A program made the translations under genes and the position numbers. Below are positions 1-11,541 of a DNA stretch of 64,000 nt, piece after piece. Numbering within the stretch: the stretch's first letter is position 1; each line of letters starts with the position of its first letter. Under the pieces are notes generated by a model. It saw only the letters and a list, made by a program, of their open reading frames with translations, had not been told where the DNA came from and did no database searches. Source of the stretch: Didymella arachidicola. Taxonomy: Eukaryota > Ascomycota > Dothideomycetes > Pleosporales > Didymellaceae. The stretch covers positions 434,001 through 498,000 of the forward strand of contig CM049991.1 in assembly GCA_016630955.3 (NCBI GenBank). The letters are read 5' to 3'.

Positions 1-1
1 G

Positions 2-199
2 TTCGACTTCGATGTCTTTAACGCTCTGACCCTTCTTGATAACCCGCTCTTCCTTGAAGAGCAGAAGTTTGGTGCTGGAGATGGCTCGCTCCATTACTAT
101 TTGTATAATTACCGTGCCGCACCTATCACAGGTGGCATCGATCAGAGAAACCAGGCAAGCACGAAGCACATGGGTGGTATCGGCTTGACAATGTTGTAG
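2..199 (+). CDS. NMT1: Glycylpeptide N-tetradecanoyltransferase (N-myristoyltransferase), C-terminal end only
   Basis: Partial gene entering from the left edge; only the last 65 codons and a TAG stop are present. The reading frame starting at base 2 gives [12 protein letters not shown], then [16 protein letters not shown], then ITGGID and a Gly-Ile-Gly-hydrophobic end. This is the conserved C-terminal lobe of N-myristoyltransferase, whose extreme C-terminal carboxylate is the catalytic base in the known family. The enzyme transfers myristate from myristoyl-CoA to N-terminal glycines of cytosolic client proteins. No stop or intron interrupts the visible part. The next gene starts about 690 bp downstream on the same strand. 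The identification is firm from the motif run; the 5' part lies outside the window. Confidence 0.93.
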   Translation, partial: FDFDVFNALTLLDNPLFLEEQKFGAGDGSLHYYLYNYRAAPITGGIDQRNQASTKHMGGIGLTML

Positions 200-891
200 G
201 TCTATGATGCGCGGCATCGTCGTCGATCGAGGTAGCATCGAAAGTGAGATGCGACGACCAATCCTTGCTCAGGCCGAGGAAGTAGGGTTTTTCCTACAGT
301 CAGAAACAAATAGGTCTTCCAGAGCTCTCTTCTGTCTCACCAAAGATCTCTCCCAAAAGGGTCAAAAGCAAGATACGTCCAAAACTCAATATGAATCACA
401 AAATCAAGGTCAACAACGATCGCCATTTCCCCACACTCAGTCCCCATTATTTTTGTCCATTTACTGTGATTCACAAGCGCCCGGCACTTTTCTACAATGC
501 CGTCTGGGTCGAGTGGTAGCGACCTACCACAGTAGACGCCAGCACTATTGCGCACCAACCAATCACAGGAAAGAGCACCACATTCCTCACAACAAGGTTG
601 AGTGACGGCTCAAGCCGCAAAGCAGAGCTCTCAGCCAATGCCTTCCTCTATATTCGTTTCGGTTACTCATACAGCGGGTGCAGCGGGGCGCCATGTGGCT
701 TCAGAGTTAATACACTTAATTACCGAGGACGACGTCTCGAAATTTACCTTTATGACCACCCCGCGAGCTCTTATTTTGCGAATATTACCTTCTGAGGTAA
801 GGGGAGAATTAGGTGTGGATGTGATAGTCTATTTCCTGCAACCCCTCATCAACACCTGTCAAGGTGCCTACACTCGTTTATACCAACCGCC
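200..891. other. Intergenic: NMT1 3' region and lipase promoter
   Basis: About 690 bp without a credible gene. The short open frames here (for example 204-605 and 602-982) have no recognisable motifs and overlap in several frames. The last part is the lipase promoter and leader. Confidence 0.6.
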
Positions 892-1946
892 ATGGCTTTC
901 CTGTCACTCTTTCTCACCATCCTGCTCAGTGCGCTGCTCAGCCATGCCGCTCCCTTCGTCGCTGAGAAGCGAGGTATGGTGATTCTGTTCAGGAAAAGCT
1001 CGTTGCATGAGTACTGACGCCCAACAGCAATCGACACCACTCTCCTCCAGACATTCAGACTCATGTCTCAATACGCATCCGCGGCGTATTGCTCCAGCAA
1101 CTTCAACTCACCCGGCACTCCGATCAAATGCGCGGGCGGAAACTGTCCGCTAGTGGAAGCTGCGGACGATGAGACAGTGCTGGAGTATAGCAAGTCCGTC
1201 CCTCCACACTCCATCAGATCGAACGGCCCACTGACACGTAAACCAGGACAGAGACATTGACAGACGTAACCGGATTCCTTGCGCTCGATCACACCAACAA
1301 ATTGATCGTTATCTCCTTCCGCGGCTCGCAATCTCTCGACAACTGGCTGACAAACCTCGACTTCGGCTTCACCGACACCGATATCTGCGCTGGATGCAGT
1401 GCACACTCCGGATTCTGGCAATCTTGGGTCGATGCACGCGACACCGTAATCCCCGCCGTCCAAGCCGCTGTAAAGCAGTATTCCAGCTACACGGTGTCCG
1501 TAACAGGACACTCGCTCGGCGGTGCGATCGCCCCTTTCGCCGCCGCTCAGCTCCGCAATCTCGGTCTCAAAGTCACTCTTTACACGTTCGGCAGCCCGCG
1601 GATCGGCGGCTCTAGTCTCAGCAGCTATATCAGCAATCAACCCGGTGGAAATTATAGGGTTACGCACTACAACGACCCTGTTCCGCGCGTTCCGTTGCTG
1701 GCGATGGGGTATGTGCATATCAGCCCGGAGTATTATATTGGGACGAAGAATAAGGTTGACGTCAAGGCGAGTGACTTTCAGGTCATTAGCGGGAGTATTA
1801 ATCTGTTCAAGGGTAATTCTGCTTGGCTGTTGACTGATGTGGAAGCGCATCGGTGGTATTTCACGAGGATGTACGATTGTGGGGATGGGAAAAAGAGGAG
1901 GGGAATGGAGGACTTCGAAAGTCTGGAGATTGTTGCGAGGTTCTGA
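892..1946 (+). CDS. Secreted triacylglycerol lipase, class 3 (fungal lipase_3 family)
   Basis: Exons 892-973, 1028-1193 and 1247-1946 join in frame to 315 residues; introns are 54 and 53 nt. The protein starts with a hydrophobic signal peptide (MAFLSLFLTILLSALLSHA) followed by a short pro-segment ending in Lys-Arg, as for Kex2 processing. The mature part has the family order: LMSQYASAAYC near the start, IVISFRGS (oxyanion region), then the nucleophile elbow GHSLGGA, the Asp in HYNDPVPRVP, and the His in DVEAHRWYF, completing a Ser-Asp-His triad. It should hydrolyse acylglycerol esters outside the cell. The C-terminal tail after the His is basic and acidic rather than the usual Cys-containing end, so the last 25 residues are less certain. 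The coding strand changes from C-rich to G-rich along the gene. Confidence 0.9.
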
Positions 1947-4658
1947 CGTGCCCTGTAAGCGTCTCATCATGTGGAAGGTGTTAGCGCAGGTATGCAACGC
2001 TGTTGATTCATGAGTCTCATAGCCGTCATTACATGTGTCCGAAAGAAAAATACAGATCAAGAAGGTGCACCCGCTTATGGCTGCTCTGACTCCATCATCG
2101 TTCAGGAGTACCGGCGATGCGACTTATTACAAACAATACGTTTATGTTCTATCTCCACTTCCCCCCGGCTTTCCTGGGCACGGCTCACAACATCACAATC
2201 AGTGACCTCGCATGCCAATCTACCTTGACCGGACGTGACTTGATCTTACTAACGGAGAGGAACGCAGTCCACAAGTGAAAGTTAATAAATCCCACAGACT
2301 CAAGAGTGATGCTTGGGAGCTGATGTTCGCCTCTCCAGCTTCGACTTGAACTACGTGAAGTCTCTTCTCTTACACGCCTTCTCTCCTTCACAACGGGATC
2401 CTTCTTCTGAGACCAAAATCCCTACAACTATACAATACGTATTTTGCTGTCTGCCTCGAAAGGAATGTCTAGCCCAAGATGGAATGCATTGCTTCTCCTG
2501 CCTCCAGAAGACATCAATCTGTGCAGATGTGAGTTCTCTGTCTCTAGAGAAGTGCGGAACACGCACCTGTCCATTTTCCGGCCACAGCTTTCCGATTTCA
2601 CTGTGAGGCTTAACTCAAGATGGATGCCGTACTTGAATAAAATGTATCCTTGCTATATCCACCTCAGGCGTTCGCTCAATCGTAGTCTATGTATGCTATG
2701 CTGTCAGCGCTGCCATCGACACTCCTCATTTACCAGGTTACCTTAAAAGAATGCATATTAACCTTGTGTGTGATCGCTTTTTGATCTAACTCAACACCAA
2801 CCGGACGTCGATACGGCTGGCGTTGGCTTTGCCCCGAGTTGGCAAAAGTATTCTATGTCTCAAAAACAAATGACAACTATATGCGTCCGGCGCTTCACGA
2901 TGATGCAACCAAAAGCAACTTTCGAAGCCTCTGAGCCGGTTACTTGATACTCGATATGGAGGTTTTGAACGTCGTTGAGTTCCCTGACTCTTCCCGTGAA
3001 GGCACTTTGTGATCCACTTCAACATATTGTGAGATACGGACTTGATTATCTCCATGATGTTCTTGTTTCTAGCCAAAAACTTCGTTACCGGCAGGATGGG
3101 TTCCTGAGCTGTTTGCTTTCTTATAATATAATTCCTATCCTTGTTTGGGTTGATTGGTGGCGCACTCATGCGAAGCTTGTCTATCGCTCACACTCGCATG
3201 TTCGAACTAATGAGTTAGTACTCACACAAGATTCTGCGTCCGATTTGGTCCTTCCACCGTAGCCCAATTTTCATATCAGCCATCCATATGTGTGGTTCTT
3301 TCGAAGCCCAAAGATCCACTCTCTTGTACTAAGGCCTTTCATATTCCTTTTGTTCGCTAAAAACATGTAACGACCCAACCGATTATGACCGCCAAGTTGA
3401 CTCCAAGAAGGACCATTCACTCGTTCCATGGATGTGGCCCGAAATGGGGAATTCAGATACGATACGGCATTCCGAGCTGGGAAATCCGGCGTTACACATG
3501 CTGCCAGCACCCCGATGGCTTCGTTTCATCAAGGGCTTTGTAAATAAGGATTGTGCACTACACTCTACATGATTGGTATACATTTAGTATGTTGACTTCC
3601 CAGTCCTCTTGACCGAGCGTTCTCGCCAAGTCGGCTAGGCAGCAGTCAAGGTGTACCAGCATATGTGGATACTGCACGATGGAGAGCGCGCATGCACTGG
3701 ATCGTATACCGAATCCGGTCGCGATGTGGCGTTTTGGGAAGGCCATTGGTGCGAAAACACGCGTGCCGGTGGACGACACGGACCGGGCCGAGAGCGCGCT
3801 TCCGGGTGTCGCCCTGAGCCTCATGCACTCAACAGTACGGCAATGTGCTTCTTGCGCGCCACCGCAAGGATTCGCGAGTACAACAGCATGGCGAGCTGGA
3901 TTTCCCCATTTGTAATCTTTGTCCGCCAAGCGCGATAGAAGGCTTGGGAGCGGAGATCATGGAATCCAGACCTGGATGTAGCATCCAGCTTTATGGGTTG
4001 TTTTCGAAATGATGAACCCACCCCGTAACATACTAGAAAGAGGCTATGTATGCCTATACATCGCATAGAGACATGAGGGCTTATAAATAGCCCTAGGTAA
4101 GGTATAGAATACTATATATATCCTAATGATTAAGAGCATATAAGTCCATCTACTATGTAGCTGTGTGTAATAGGGGTATACAGAAGAGAGCTTTGATGTT
4201 CGTGTGTTCTTAGTATACAGACTATAATATACGCACGTAGTATAGGATATACGCCTAGAAACCCTGGATTTCGGCTCTCACGTGGTGGGTTCAACATTTC
4301 GAAAATCATAATACGCAAATTCTTGGGTAGGTACCGTCATGAAGGCCCGCGAATGTGCCATGAACTCGTCTTTGTCACCATGCCTCAGCCATGCCATGGT
4401 CATACTGATTGTGAATATTACTATACTCTCCGAAATGGGCATTTTGACTGTGAGTTTGTGCGACAGCTCCCTGGTGCGTAGAATCCTTTTGCTTGTCTAC
4501 ACCAGATCTGGGTCGATCGCTCGCGCAGCCTTCTTGTCGTGATTGACACGTCCCATTCTGGGAGGATGGCATACCAATAGAATTTCTTTTCCAGGAAGCC
4601 GGCATCATACAAAATAGGAGTCGGCGACATAGGCTTCTACGCTGCTTTACGAATATCA
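1947..4658. other. Gene-poor interval
   Basis: About 2.7 kb in which I recognise no gene. Open frames of 60-127 codons occur on both strands (for example 2313-2606 plus, 3558-3929 minus, 3651-3938 plus) but they overlap each other, lack family motifs and lack convincing splice partners. The right part turns AT-rich near 4020-4320. Confidence 0.5.
4020..4320. other. AT-rich, TpA-rich patch
   Basis: A roughly 300 bp patch dense in TATA, CTATA and TATAC words and much poorer in GC than its flanks. It could be a relic of a repeat altered by RIP-type C-to-T mutation, or simply an AT-rich spacer. No terminal repeats or coding remnants were seen. Confidence 0.35.
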
Positions 4659-7600
4659 GTGTCCTATCCGACTCTATCCTTACTGTCTCACCTTGAGACC
4701 GACCCCCATTCCATTTGCTTTGTTGAACCATCTTTCTACTATACCACCTTCGAGAGGTTGCATTCCCTGATGGAAGATATGAACGGCCTGTTCATGGGAG
4801 ATTTACACGGTTTCCTGTTCGACCCGAGTAGCTTCGAAAGCGATGTCTTCATTACCTCGCCCCACAATGACAAGGAGACCGTTGCAGACGCACAAGCCTA
4901 TGCATCCTTTGGTGACGAGGGCACCACGGCGAGCGTCAACAAGTATGGGTATATCATGCAGATCTCCAGGTTTCTGGGGTTCGGTTCATCAGGGTTTCTC
5001 TGCGTCGACTCCCAATTCAACGATCCGTTCTTCGTTCAGAGTCGTATGGAAGACATCGCGCAGGCCATGATAGACCCAAATATAGGCCTGCGCCTTGACT
5101 TTGTGGACTGGAGTGCGTTCTCAGATGCACCTTTGATGGGGTACATGTACGATCGATGGCCACGTTACGTGTTCAAGAAAAAAAGTCTCGAGAGCCGTAC
5201 ATGAGAACAATACATCAAGTACGATGTCTCCGGACAAGAAAGACGGGCCTCAACATCAGAATACCAAAGACGGTCCATCTATGGAAAGCCCAAACGCCTC
5301 ACCACCAAAATCCTTGGATTCCTCAATGTCGCTACAATATTTCAGCTTTGGTGGCCACGTCATCCAGAAATACATTCTTCGACTAGGTGCGGATGAGATT
5401 CGCAAAAAGATGAACTGGGGCATGTTGCCTCTGAGGTCTGAGCTCTGCGTCCGGGACCTCAATTTTGTCGCCCATCGAGTTTTCAATAAAAAGTGTGAAC
5501 CTCTGGGATTGAAACGATTCGTTGTAGCAGACAACCATCTCGTCGTTGCGCACGATCTGAGCAAAGAAGACCAGCAATACCTGAGAGCAACTGAATCGTC
5601 ATGCGCCAAGGATAACCTTCCTGTAGCTGCGGCCCTAATCATATCGATCTTTGTTGATGGGAAAGCTGTCCAGATCGAAAGGTCAGATGAACAAGACTGC
5701 ATTAACCTCAAAGATGCTGGGCAGGAAGAACTCGATATCACTATTGTCTACACCCCGAAGCTTCTGTACGGAGAAGAAGAGGAGACAAGTGAAACCTCTG
5801 AAGGCTATGATGACACAATTATCGAGGGAGTCTGTTTACAGGATGGAAGTCCCACACCTTCTATCCAATCTTCAGCTGTAAAAGTAGTTCCCCCATTAGA
5901 TGATGACGAAGGACCATCGACGAGAAGCGCAGATCTATCTCCGGTTAATCAAATTTTGGCCGCAAGGAATGAGATTGAAAGTCGTAGTCGCGAGCTCAGA
6001 GCTGCCTCTGACGGAATGTGGGAGGCTTTTGGGCGAAATGTTGCATTTCGAAAGATCATCTTCTCGCCAAGCAAACACTTCGATTTTGCGTTCCGTCGCA
6101 ATCTGGAACACATCCTCTCTGTATGCTCTATTCCAACGTTAGTAGAGCACGACGCTCCCTCGACATGGTTTCGCAAGCCGCCGATTGCGATCACTTGCGG
6201 TGATATCTCTGGTCATCGTGTAGGACCAAGAGCCAGCCTGTAAGTTTTGACCAATCAATCTCAGCATGAGAATATTTCTGACAGGACGTTGAAGGTCTGC
6301 CGTATAGTTCCTGTGCGCCATGCTCCCATATCTCGAAAGCACTCGCAGTAGTCAGCGGGTTAAGAATAAGAGAGCCTATCATGAATCAAGCGAGCAGCCC
6401 AGCCTGATTAAATCCGGAACGATGGCCGTAGACGAAAGTCAAGCAGAAGTAGATTATTGTGGGTGGCTTTCAGATCGCATCAAGTGTGTTCTTGATGGCC
6501 ATCTCATGTGGATTGGGACTCAGGATCAACCACAGAAAAATGGGCCCTTTCAGCCACATTATTGGCCCAGTGGTTGCAGCATTGACTCCGTCGACTACCT
6601 TCCGTCAAAGTCATTGCTTGACACACCATATCAATTACCGAAAATTCTTCAAATTCTCAAACTACATCTGGACAAAAAAATACAGAGGTAATACTCCGCA
6701 ATCCGAGGTGGACTGGCTGCAGAAACGGATTAAAGCTAAAGTGAGCGGCTGGGCGGGACGGCTCCATGATCTCAATTATCGTGGGACTTACACGTTTCCC
6801 CGTAACGTACGACAACATAAAGTACGACAAGACAAAGATGAAGAGCACCGACAAGACGAAGACGAAGAGCACCGACGAGACGAGGATGAAGAGCAAGACT
6901 ATACCCAAATGCAGGATCCAAAGTACTGCTTGTTAGATCATGTCATGATTAGTCTAGCTTTCAAATGTGCAGAGGAACTCCGTGCATTTTCCAAAGATGA
7001 ACAAATCGCGCACGAACATACCGGACTAAGGACCCCATCCTCAGACAGAAGCTCTACATCGGAGGACTTCTGGGAGTATTACACCTATGAGGAATTACGA
7101 CGCAAGACTCTGAAGCGTTTTACGACCCCGTATCCGGTCTCGAAACAGCGGGTACTCAGCACTAGTAGATGGTCTGACAGGACACGATTTCTGTTGCATA
7201 GTAAGGATACCTTCTTACTCCTAGCAGCAGACATGGGCTACTTTGATCGTCCCAGACGAGACGCAACAGCAACTGAGCGATGGCCTAAGTGCACCACCTG
7301 GGATAAAACAACGAGTGGCAAAAAATACGCCGACGACCGATGGTTCAAACTTTTGGACATCCAGGCGCAGCACGAAGATCTGCGACGACTCGATTTCAAC
7401 AAGCCCTTGTGGTTCGCTCTTGTGTTTGCGCTCGCAAGTGCGAGAGGCCTAGTCAGAAGCCAGTTATCTGAGGCACTGATTGAGGACTGTCGCAATACGT
7501 TGATAAGTATATCTTCGTACAATGGTTTGTTTCCTGGACTTCTGGGCCAGGATCGCAGATCCACGTCTCATGAACATGAAGACAGCCGTGATTCTCATTG

Positions 7601-9700
7601 GTTTGTGACATTCGAGACAGTTAATGTCCTATGGACCCGCGATACAATAAAGCGATCGAACAACCCCACATCAACAAGAATGACGACCGGAGCACAGGCC
7701 GCTAGCAGAGATAATACCAATCTGGGACAGTTGAAATTCTTTGTTTTCAACGACCCCAATGACGTCCTGCAAGATGATTGGCTACGCAGGCAAGTCGATG
7801 CAGAGGCAATAATTGCACAATGGACGAAGAGTCAACGCAGTGAGATCAGACCTGAGAGGTTCCAAACTCGGCACCGTGTAGTTCCTTTCCGAGGACCGAT
7901 TGGAGCCCTGGTCGATGTCCCGAAATACAGCCCTGGCACCGAGATGTCGGGTGCGCAGGCCACACGTTGGTCAACAGATCGGCCTATCGCACCACGGAGT
8001 ATCTGGGATTCGAAGAAAAGGTTCATTTGGTTGCCTTCCTGCGATGTGGCAGCCACAAAAACGATATACGAATCCTACACCAAAGCTGTGAGAGTGCAGA
8101 TGACATTGCAACCGTTTTTTCAACAATACATGGGCTCTGAGATCCATTTCGCCGAGGACATCGATGCGAAAATAACTACTGGAACACGGAATTGCATCTT
8201 TCCTTTTTCCGAATATCCATATTTGCAAATGAGAGCCTGCATTATCTCGAACAATCCAAGTTACTTGCATCGACTACAATGAGCTTCCACTTCTCTGGAG
8301 ATTTTTCTGACAGACGCTGGACCTGCTTCTTCTTAGAAAATGGCTCATAGTTCGATGACTCTAAGTTATCAGCCCTCGGATCACGTTTGAGCCCGGATAC
8401 AGATTTCGGTATCAGCATTGACTTTGATCTGCTCAAGAAGGGTGTTGAGTCTACTGCAACTTCTCCGGCGCAGAGGAGAGAAGCGAAAAGGAAGACCAAA
8501 CACATGAATATCTGGCAGCAGCGAAGGATCTTGGAACTACTCATCTATAGCATGATGCTCGAGGAATTACATAAACAGACCTCTGCCATCCTGACTACAG
8601 TTAAGTCACGTGCTCTCCGCCTGCAGAAAGACAAAGTCATCGACCAGAGAAGCGAGCCATTTAAGGCAGCGATCGACGAAGCTGACCAGCTTGAGAAGAT
8701 GGGAAGAGAAGAAGAGTACTCGTCCATCGCGGTTGATTGGAGAGAATATGTGCAGATCCTCAAGGTGGTTGAAGAGAATCTGGCTGATAATATCGAGAGC
8801 ATCAAGCAATGGCGCGGACGGGACCGACATAATCAACAACAGCCACGTTGGACCAGCAAAGACAAGCAAAACTACTTCGCGCCAATCTTCAAGCTCGAAT
8901 CCTGGACCCATAAGCAAGCAAATGATATAGACAAGTTGAAACGAAACGTCGAGAACTTTCGAAAGGCCCTACCAACCCAGCTCGAATACTTGCGCGACGA
9001 CATGGAATTCCGGGGCTCTCAGAACATCAATCTATTCACATACGTCACGGTTGTATTCCTGCCACTTGGCTTTGCCACAGGTCTCCTTAGTATGAGCGGA
9101 CCACCTGATCATTCCCTGCTCATGAACCTCGTGACTCTTTCATTAGGAGCGCTCGGTATCACGTTCTTTGCGTTGCTCAACGCCGAAACGGGTAAGGCGA
9201 TTATTGAACCGGTGTCTAATTTGTATCGTGGCCTTGGCTTGAGTCTCTGGAAGGTGGCAGCCACACCGGTGGTGAATCTGTGCTATCCTCATGTTAAGAT
9301 AGCATGGCAATGGACCAAGTACAACTTCTTTGTGTCCGTTGTTGAGCCGGCGATACGATCTCAGAGATTGCCAAAAGACGGTCAGCAGCCGGATCGACAA
9401 GTAGAATCAAGGCAGAAGAAGCACGAGCTCATGATGAGCTTTTCCTATCAGGCAGCGATGCGGCGTGGGGAGATTCCAGATGATACATCTTCGGTGCAAG
9501 AGGGCCGCGATAGCAGCAAGAAGTCGCAGGAAACTCCGTCTCATGATTCCGGAGGCACTCAAAAGACGACTTTGGTGAGAAAGATAAAAGAACTTTGGAG
9601 TAAGAACAATGTGCAATCGATATCATCGGAGTGTGAAATGGGGCTGAGCGGACAGCAGAGCACTGAACAGAGTAACCAGGCTCTGGCGAATCAGTCTTGA
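4659..9700 (+). pseudogene. Broken gene for a large fungal protein with CorA-like C-terminal membrane module
   Basis: One ancestral gene is spread over four open blocks. The N-terminal part (SVNKYGYIMQISRFLGFGSSG, YDRWPRYVFKKK, LEHILSVCSIP, ITCGDISGHRV) and the C-terminal part (WTSKDKQNYFAPI, then INLFTYVTVVFLPLGFATG with two membrane spans) belong to a widespread fungal family of unknown function ending in a CorA/ZntB-like helix pair; the CorA GMN motif is replaced by Met-Ser-Gly. A canonical intron fits at 6240-6348. The frame is broken at an A7 run (5178-5184) and at a second A7 run (6674-6680), each repaired by one A fewer. It breaks again near 8169-8172, where one base is missing, and there is an in-frame TAG at 8348-8350 inside conserved sequence. 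Long open stretches remain, so inactivation is recent or some lesions are assembly errors. Confidence 0.72.
6825..6896 (+). repeat. Three 24 bp tandem units coding an acidic repeat
   Basis: Three direct 24 bp units in frame within the broken CorA-type gene encode Arg-Gln/Arg-Asp-Lys/Glu-Asp-Glu-Glu-His/Gln. Units differ by a few substitutions. The segment lies in a loop where the family is variable. Confidence 0.8.
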
Positions 9701-9882
9701 CCAGCAGAACAGTGGGAAGAACTTTGCTTCTCTGTATGTACGAATGATTTTCGCATCGTACGGCACTGTGTTCAAGGCGTTGGAGACTTTCCAAAGTTGA
9801 CATATCATTTTTGTCGTTCATCATAGTCTATGACTTAATCAATCATCTGGCCCATAGTGCCCACCAGTGATGCACTTGTCCC

Positions 9883-11541
9883 TCACACCTTCTCAACATG
9901 ACCGACCCCGCCGCTCTTCTCCTCAAATAGCTCAGTCTCTACAGCCTTATCAGTCGGACCAGTCTCAACACCGACTTTGCTCTCATTGAAAGCATCCAAC
10001 TCCTTCGCCTTGAAGAGATTCAAGTATACGGGAAAGGAGTACGCGATCAAAAAGCCACCCAGCGGCACCGCCATCGCAATCCTAGTGTTTCGTGCATCGA
10101 CCACAGCTCCAAGCATAGGTGGGAATACCGCGCCACCCGACACAGACGCGATAAGGAATGATGCACCGCGCTTAGTGTGGCGACCGAGACCGCGCAGCGA
10201 CAGCGAAAATATGGTCGGGAACGCGGCCGACTCGAAGAAGAGCACCATGCACAGCATCGCAATCGCTGTGTCCCCCGTCGTGGGAATCGCATCTGCGATG
10301 AAGATCACACATCCGGTCAGGAAACCGAGCAGGATGAAGCGCGGCTTCACCCACTTCATCATCAGCGAGGCGACGAAGCGGCCCACAGCGAACAGCGCCT
10401 GTGCGACAGCGAGAAGGTTGGAACCATCGGCGGTGGTGAGGCTGGGTTTAACTTCGGTAACGTAGTGGATGAAGAAACCTGCGACTGCGACTTGGGCGCC
10501 AACGTAGCAGAACTGCGCTGCGACGCCCCAGAAGAGCGTGTATTGATGACGGAATGGCTTGTCAACGTAACCGGTGGAGGACTCCGTTTTTTCAGATTGA
10601 GCGGCGACGTCGGCATCTGTGATTTCGGGGATGCTGAGAGGTGGTCAGTGGCGTAAAGACGGGGCTGAAGAGGGTGACTCACGGAACAAAGAAGAATGCG
10701 ACAGCTAGAGCGAACACAAAGCAGGCGATACCGAGATATACCCATTGTACACTCTGCAGAGAATTGTTGTTGACGTTCCTGAAGAGAACGAAGGAGGCTA
10801 GCACGGGAGCAACGACACTACCGATGGCCTGGAACGCCTGGGCGAGGTTGAGGCGAAGCTCCATCCATCTAGGAGGGCCGCAGGTAGCCTATGATTGTCA
10901 GTGTTGGTGCAGTGCGTCAAGAACGTCGAAGAACTCACGATGAAGGGGTTGGCTGATGTCTCGAGGGTGCTGAGACCAGAACCAACAACGAACATAGCAC
11001 CACAGAAGCCGCCAAACGACCTCTTAACACCACTGGGCCAGAAGAGCAGAGCTCCTACGCCGTAGATGCAGAGACCGGTGATGAACGTCCATCGATATCC
11101 GAACTTCCGGACAATCCAGCCACTGTAAGTAAGAGGACCGATAAAGTAAGCTCCGAAGTATGCACTATCGTTGTCAGCAGTGCTTTTAAGAACATGAAGA
11201 AGCGACTCATGCCTGAAGCCCAGAAGACTGCGCGGCAGTGACGTTAAGGGTCTCCTGGAAGTGCTTGTTCAAAACGTCGAGAAGACCATATCCAAAACCC
11301 CACATGAAGAACAAGATGGTGACGAGAGATACCTAGAGATGTCAGTGGTGGTATTGTTGGCGTGGGAGTGCTGACGTACAGGGATCATAGACTGCTTTGT
11401 CGTGATCTCGCCGGCACCAGTGACGGCATGGTCATCGACACTCTTCCTCCTAGTAGCGTTCTCCACAACTTCGACTGCTGATGGGCGGCGCTCGCTGTCA
11501 GTCAACGAGGCGTCGCTTTTGCCGAACTTGAACCTGCCCAT
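9883..11541 (-). CDS. MFS sugar transporter, fucose permease (FucP)-like
   Basis: Exons on the minus strand: 11541-11380, 11332-11211, 11164-10939, 10888-10683 and 10633-9883, giving 488 residues. Twelve hydrophobic segments are expected. Family landmarks are VSLVTILFFMWGFGYGLLD, SGLQAAYFGAYF, the TLETSANPFI segment followed by CGPP and RLNLAQAFQAIGSVVAPVL, and VGRFVASLMMKWVKP. In this family the protein is a proton-coupled importer of hexose or deoxyhexose at the plasma membrane; the substrate cannot be told from sequence. The N-terminal 55 residues and the C-tail are hydrophilic and cytosolic. The second intron (11210-11165) preserves frame only if its donor is AT rather than GT, which is odd. 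The other introns are canonical and 47-50 nt long. Confidence 0.87.

Noticed and set aside
3558..3938. Overlapping plus and minus frames of 95-123 codons
   Set aside because: No motif, overlapping on both strands, no splice partner; likely chance.
5185..5262. Intron explaining the frame change after the first A7 run
   Set aside because: Possible donors (GTCTCG, GTACAT) lack a branch site and the acceptor phases do not restore the downstream frame.
8260..8350. Intron removing the in-frame TAG at 8348
   Set aside because: A GT-AG pair exists, but it would delete the conserved DRRWTCFFLE block and has a poor donor.
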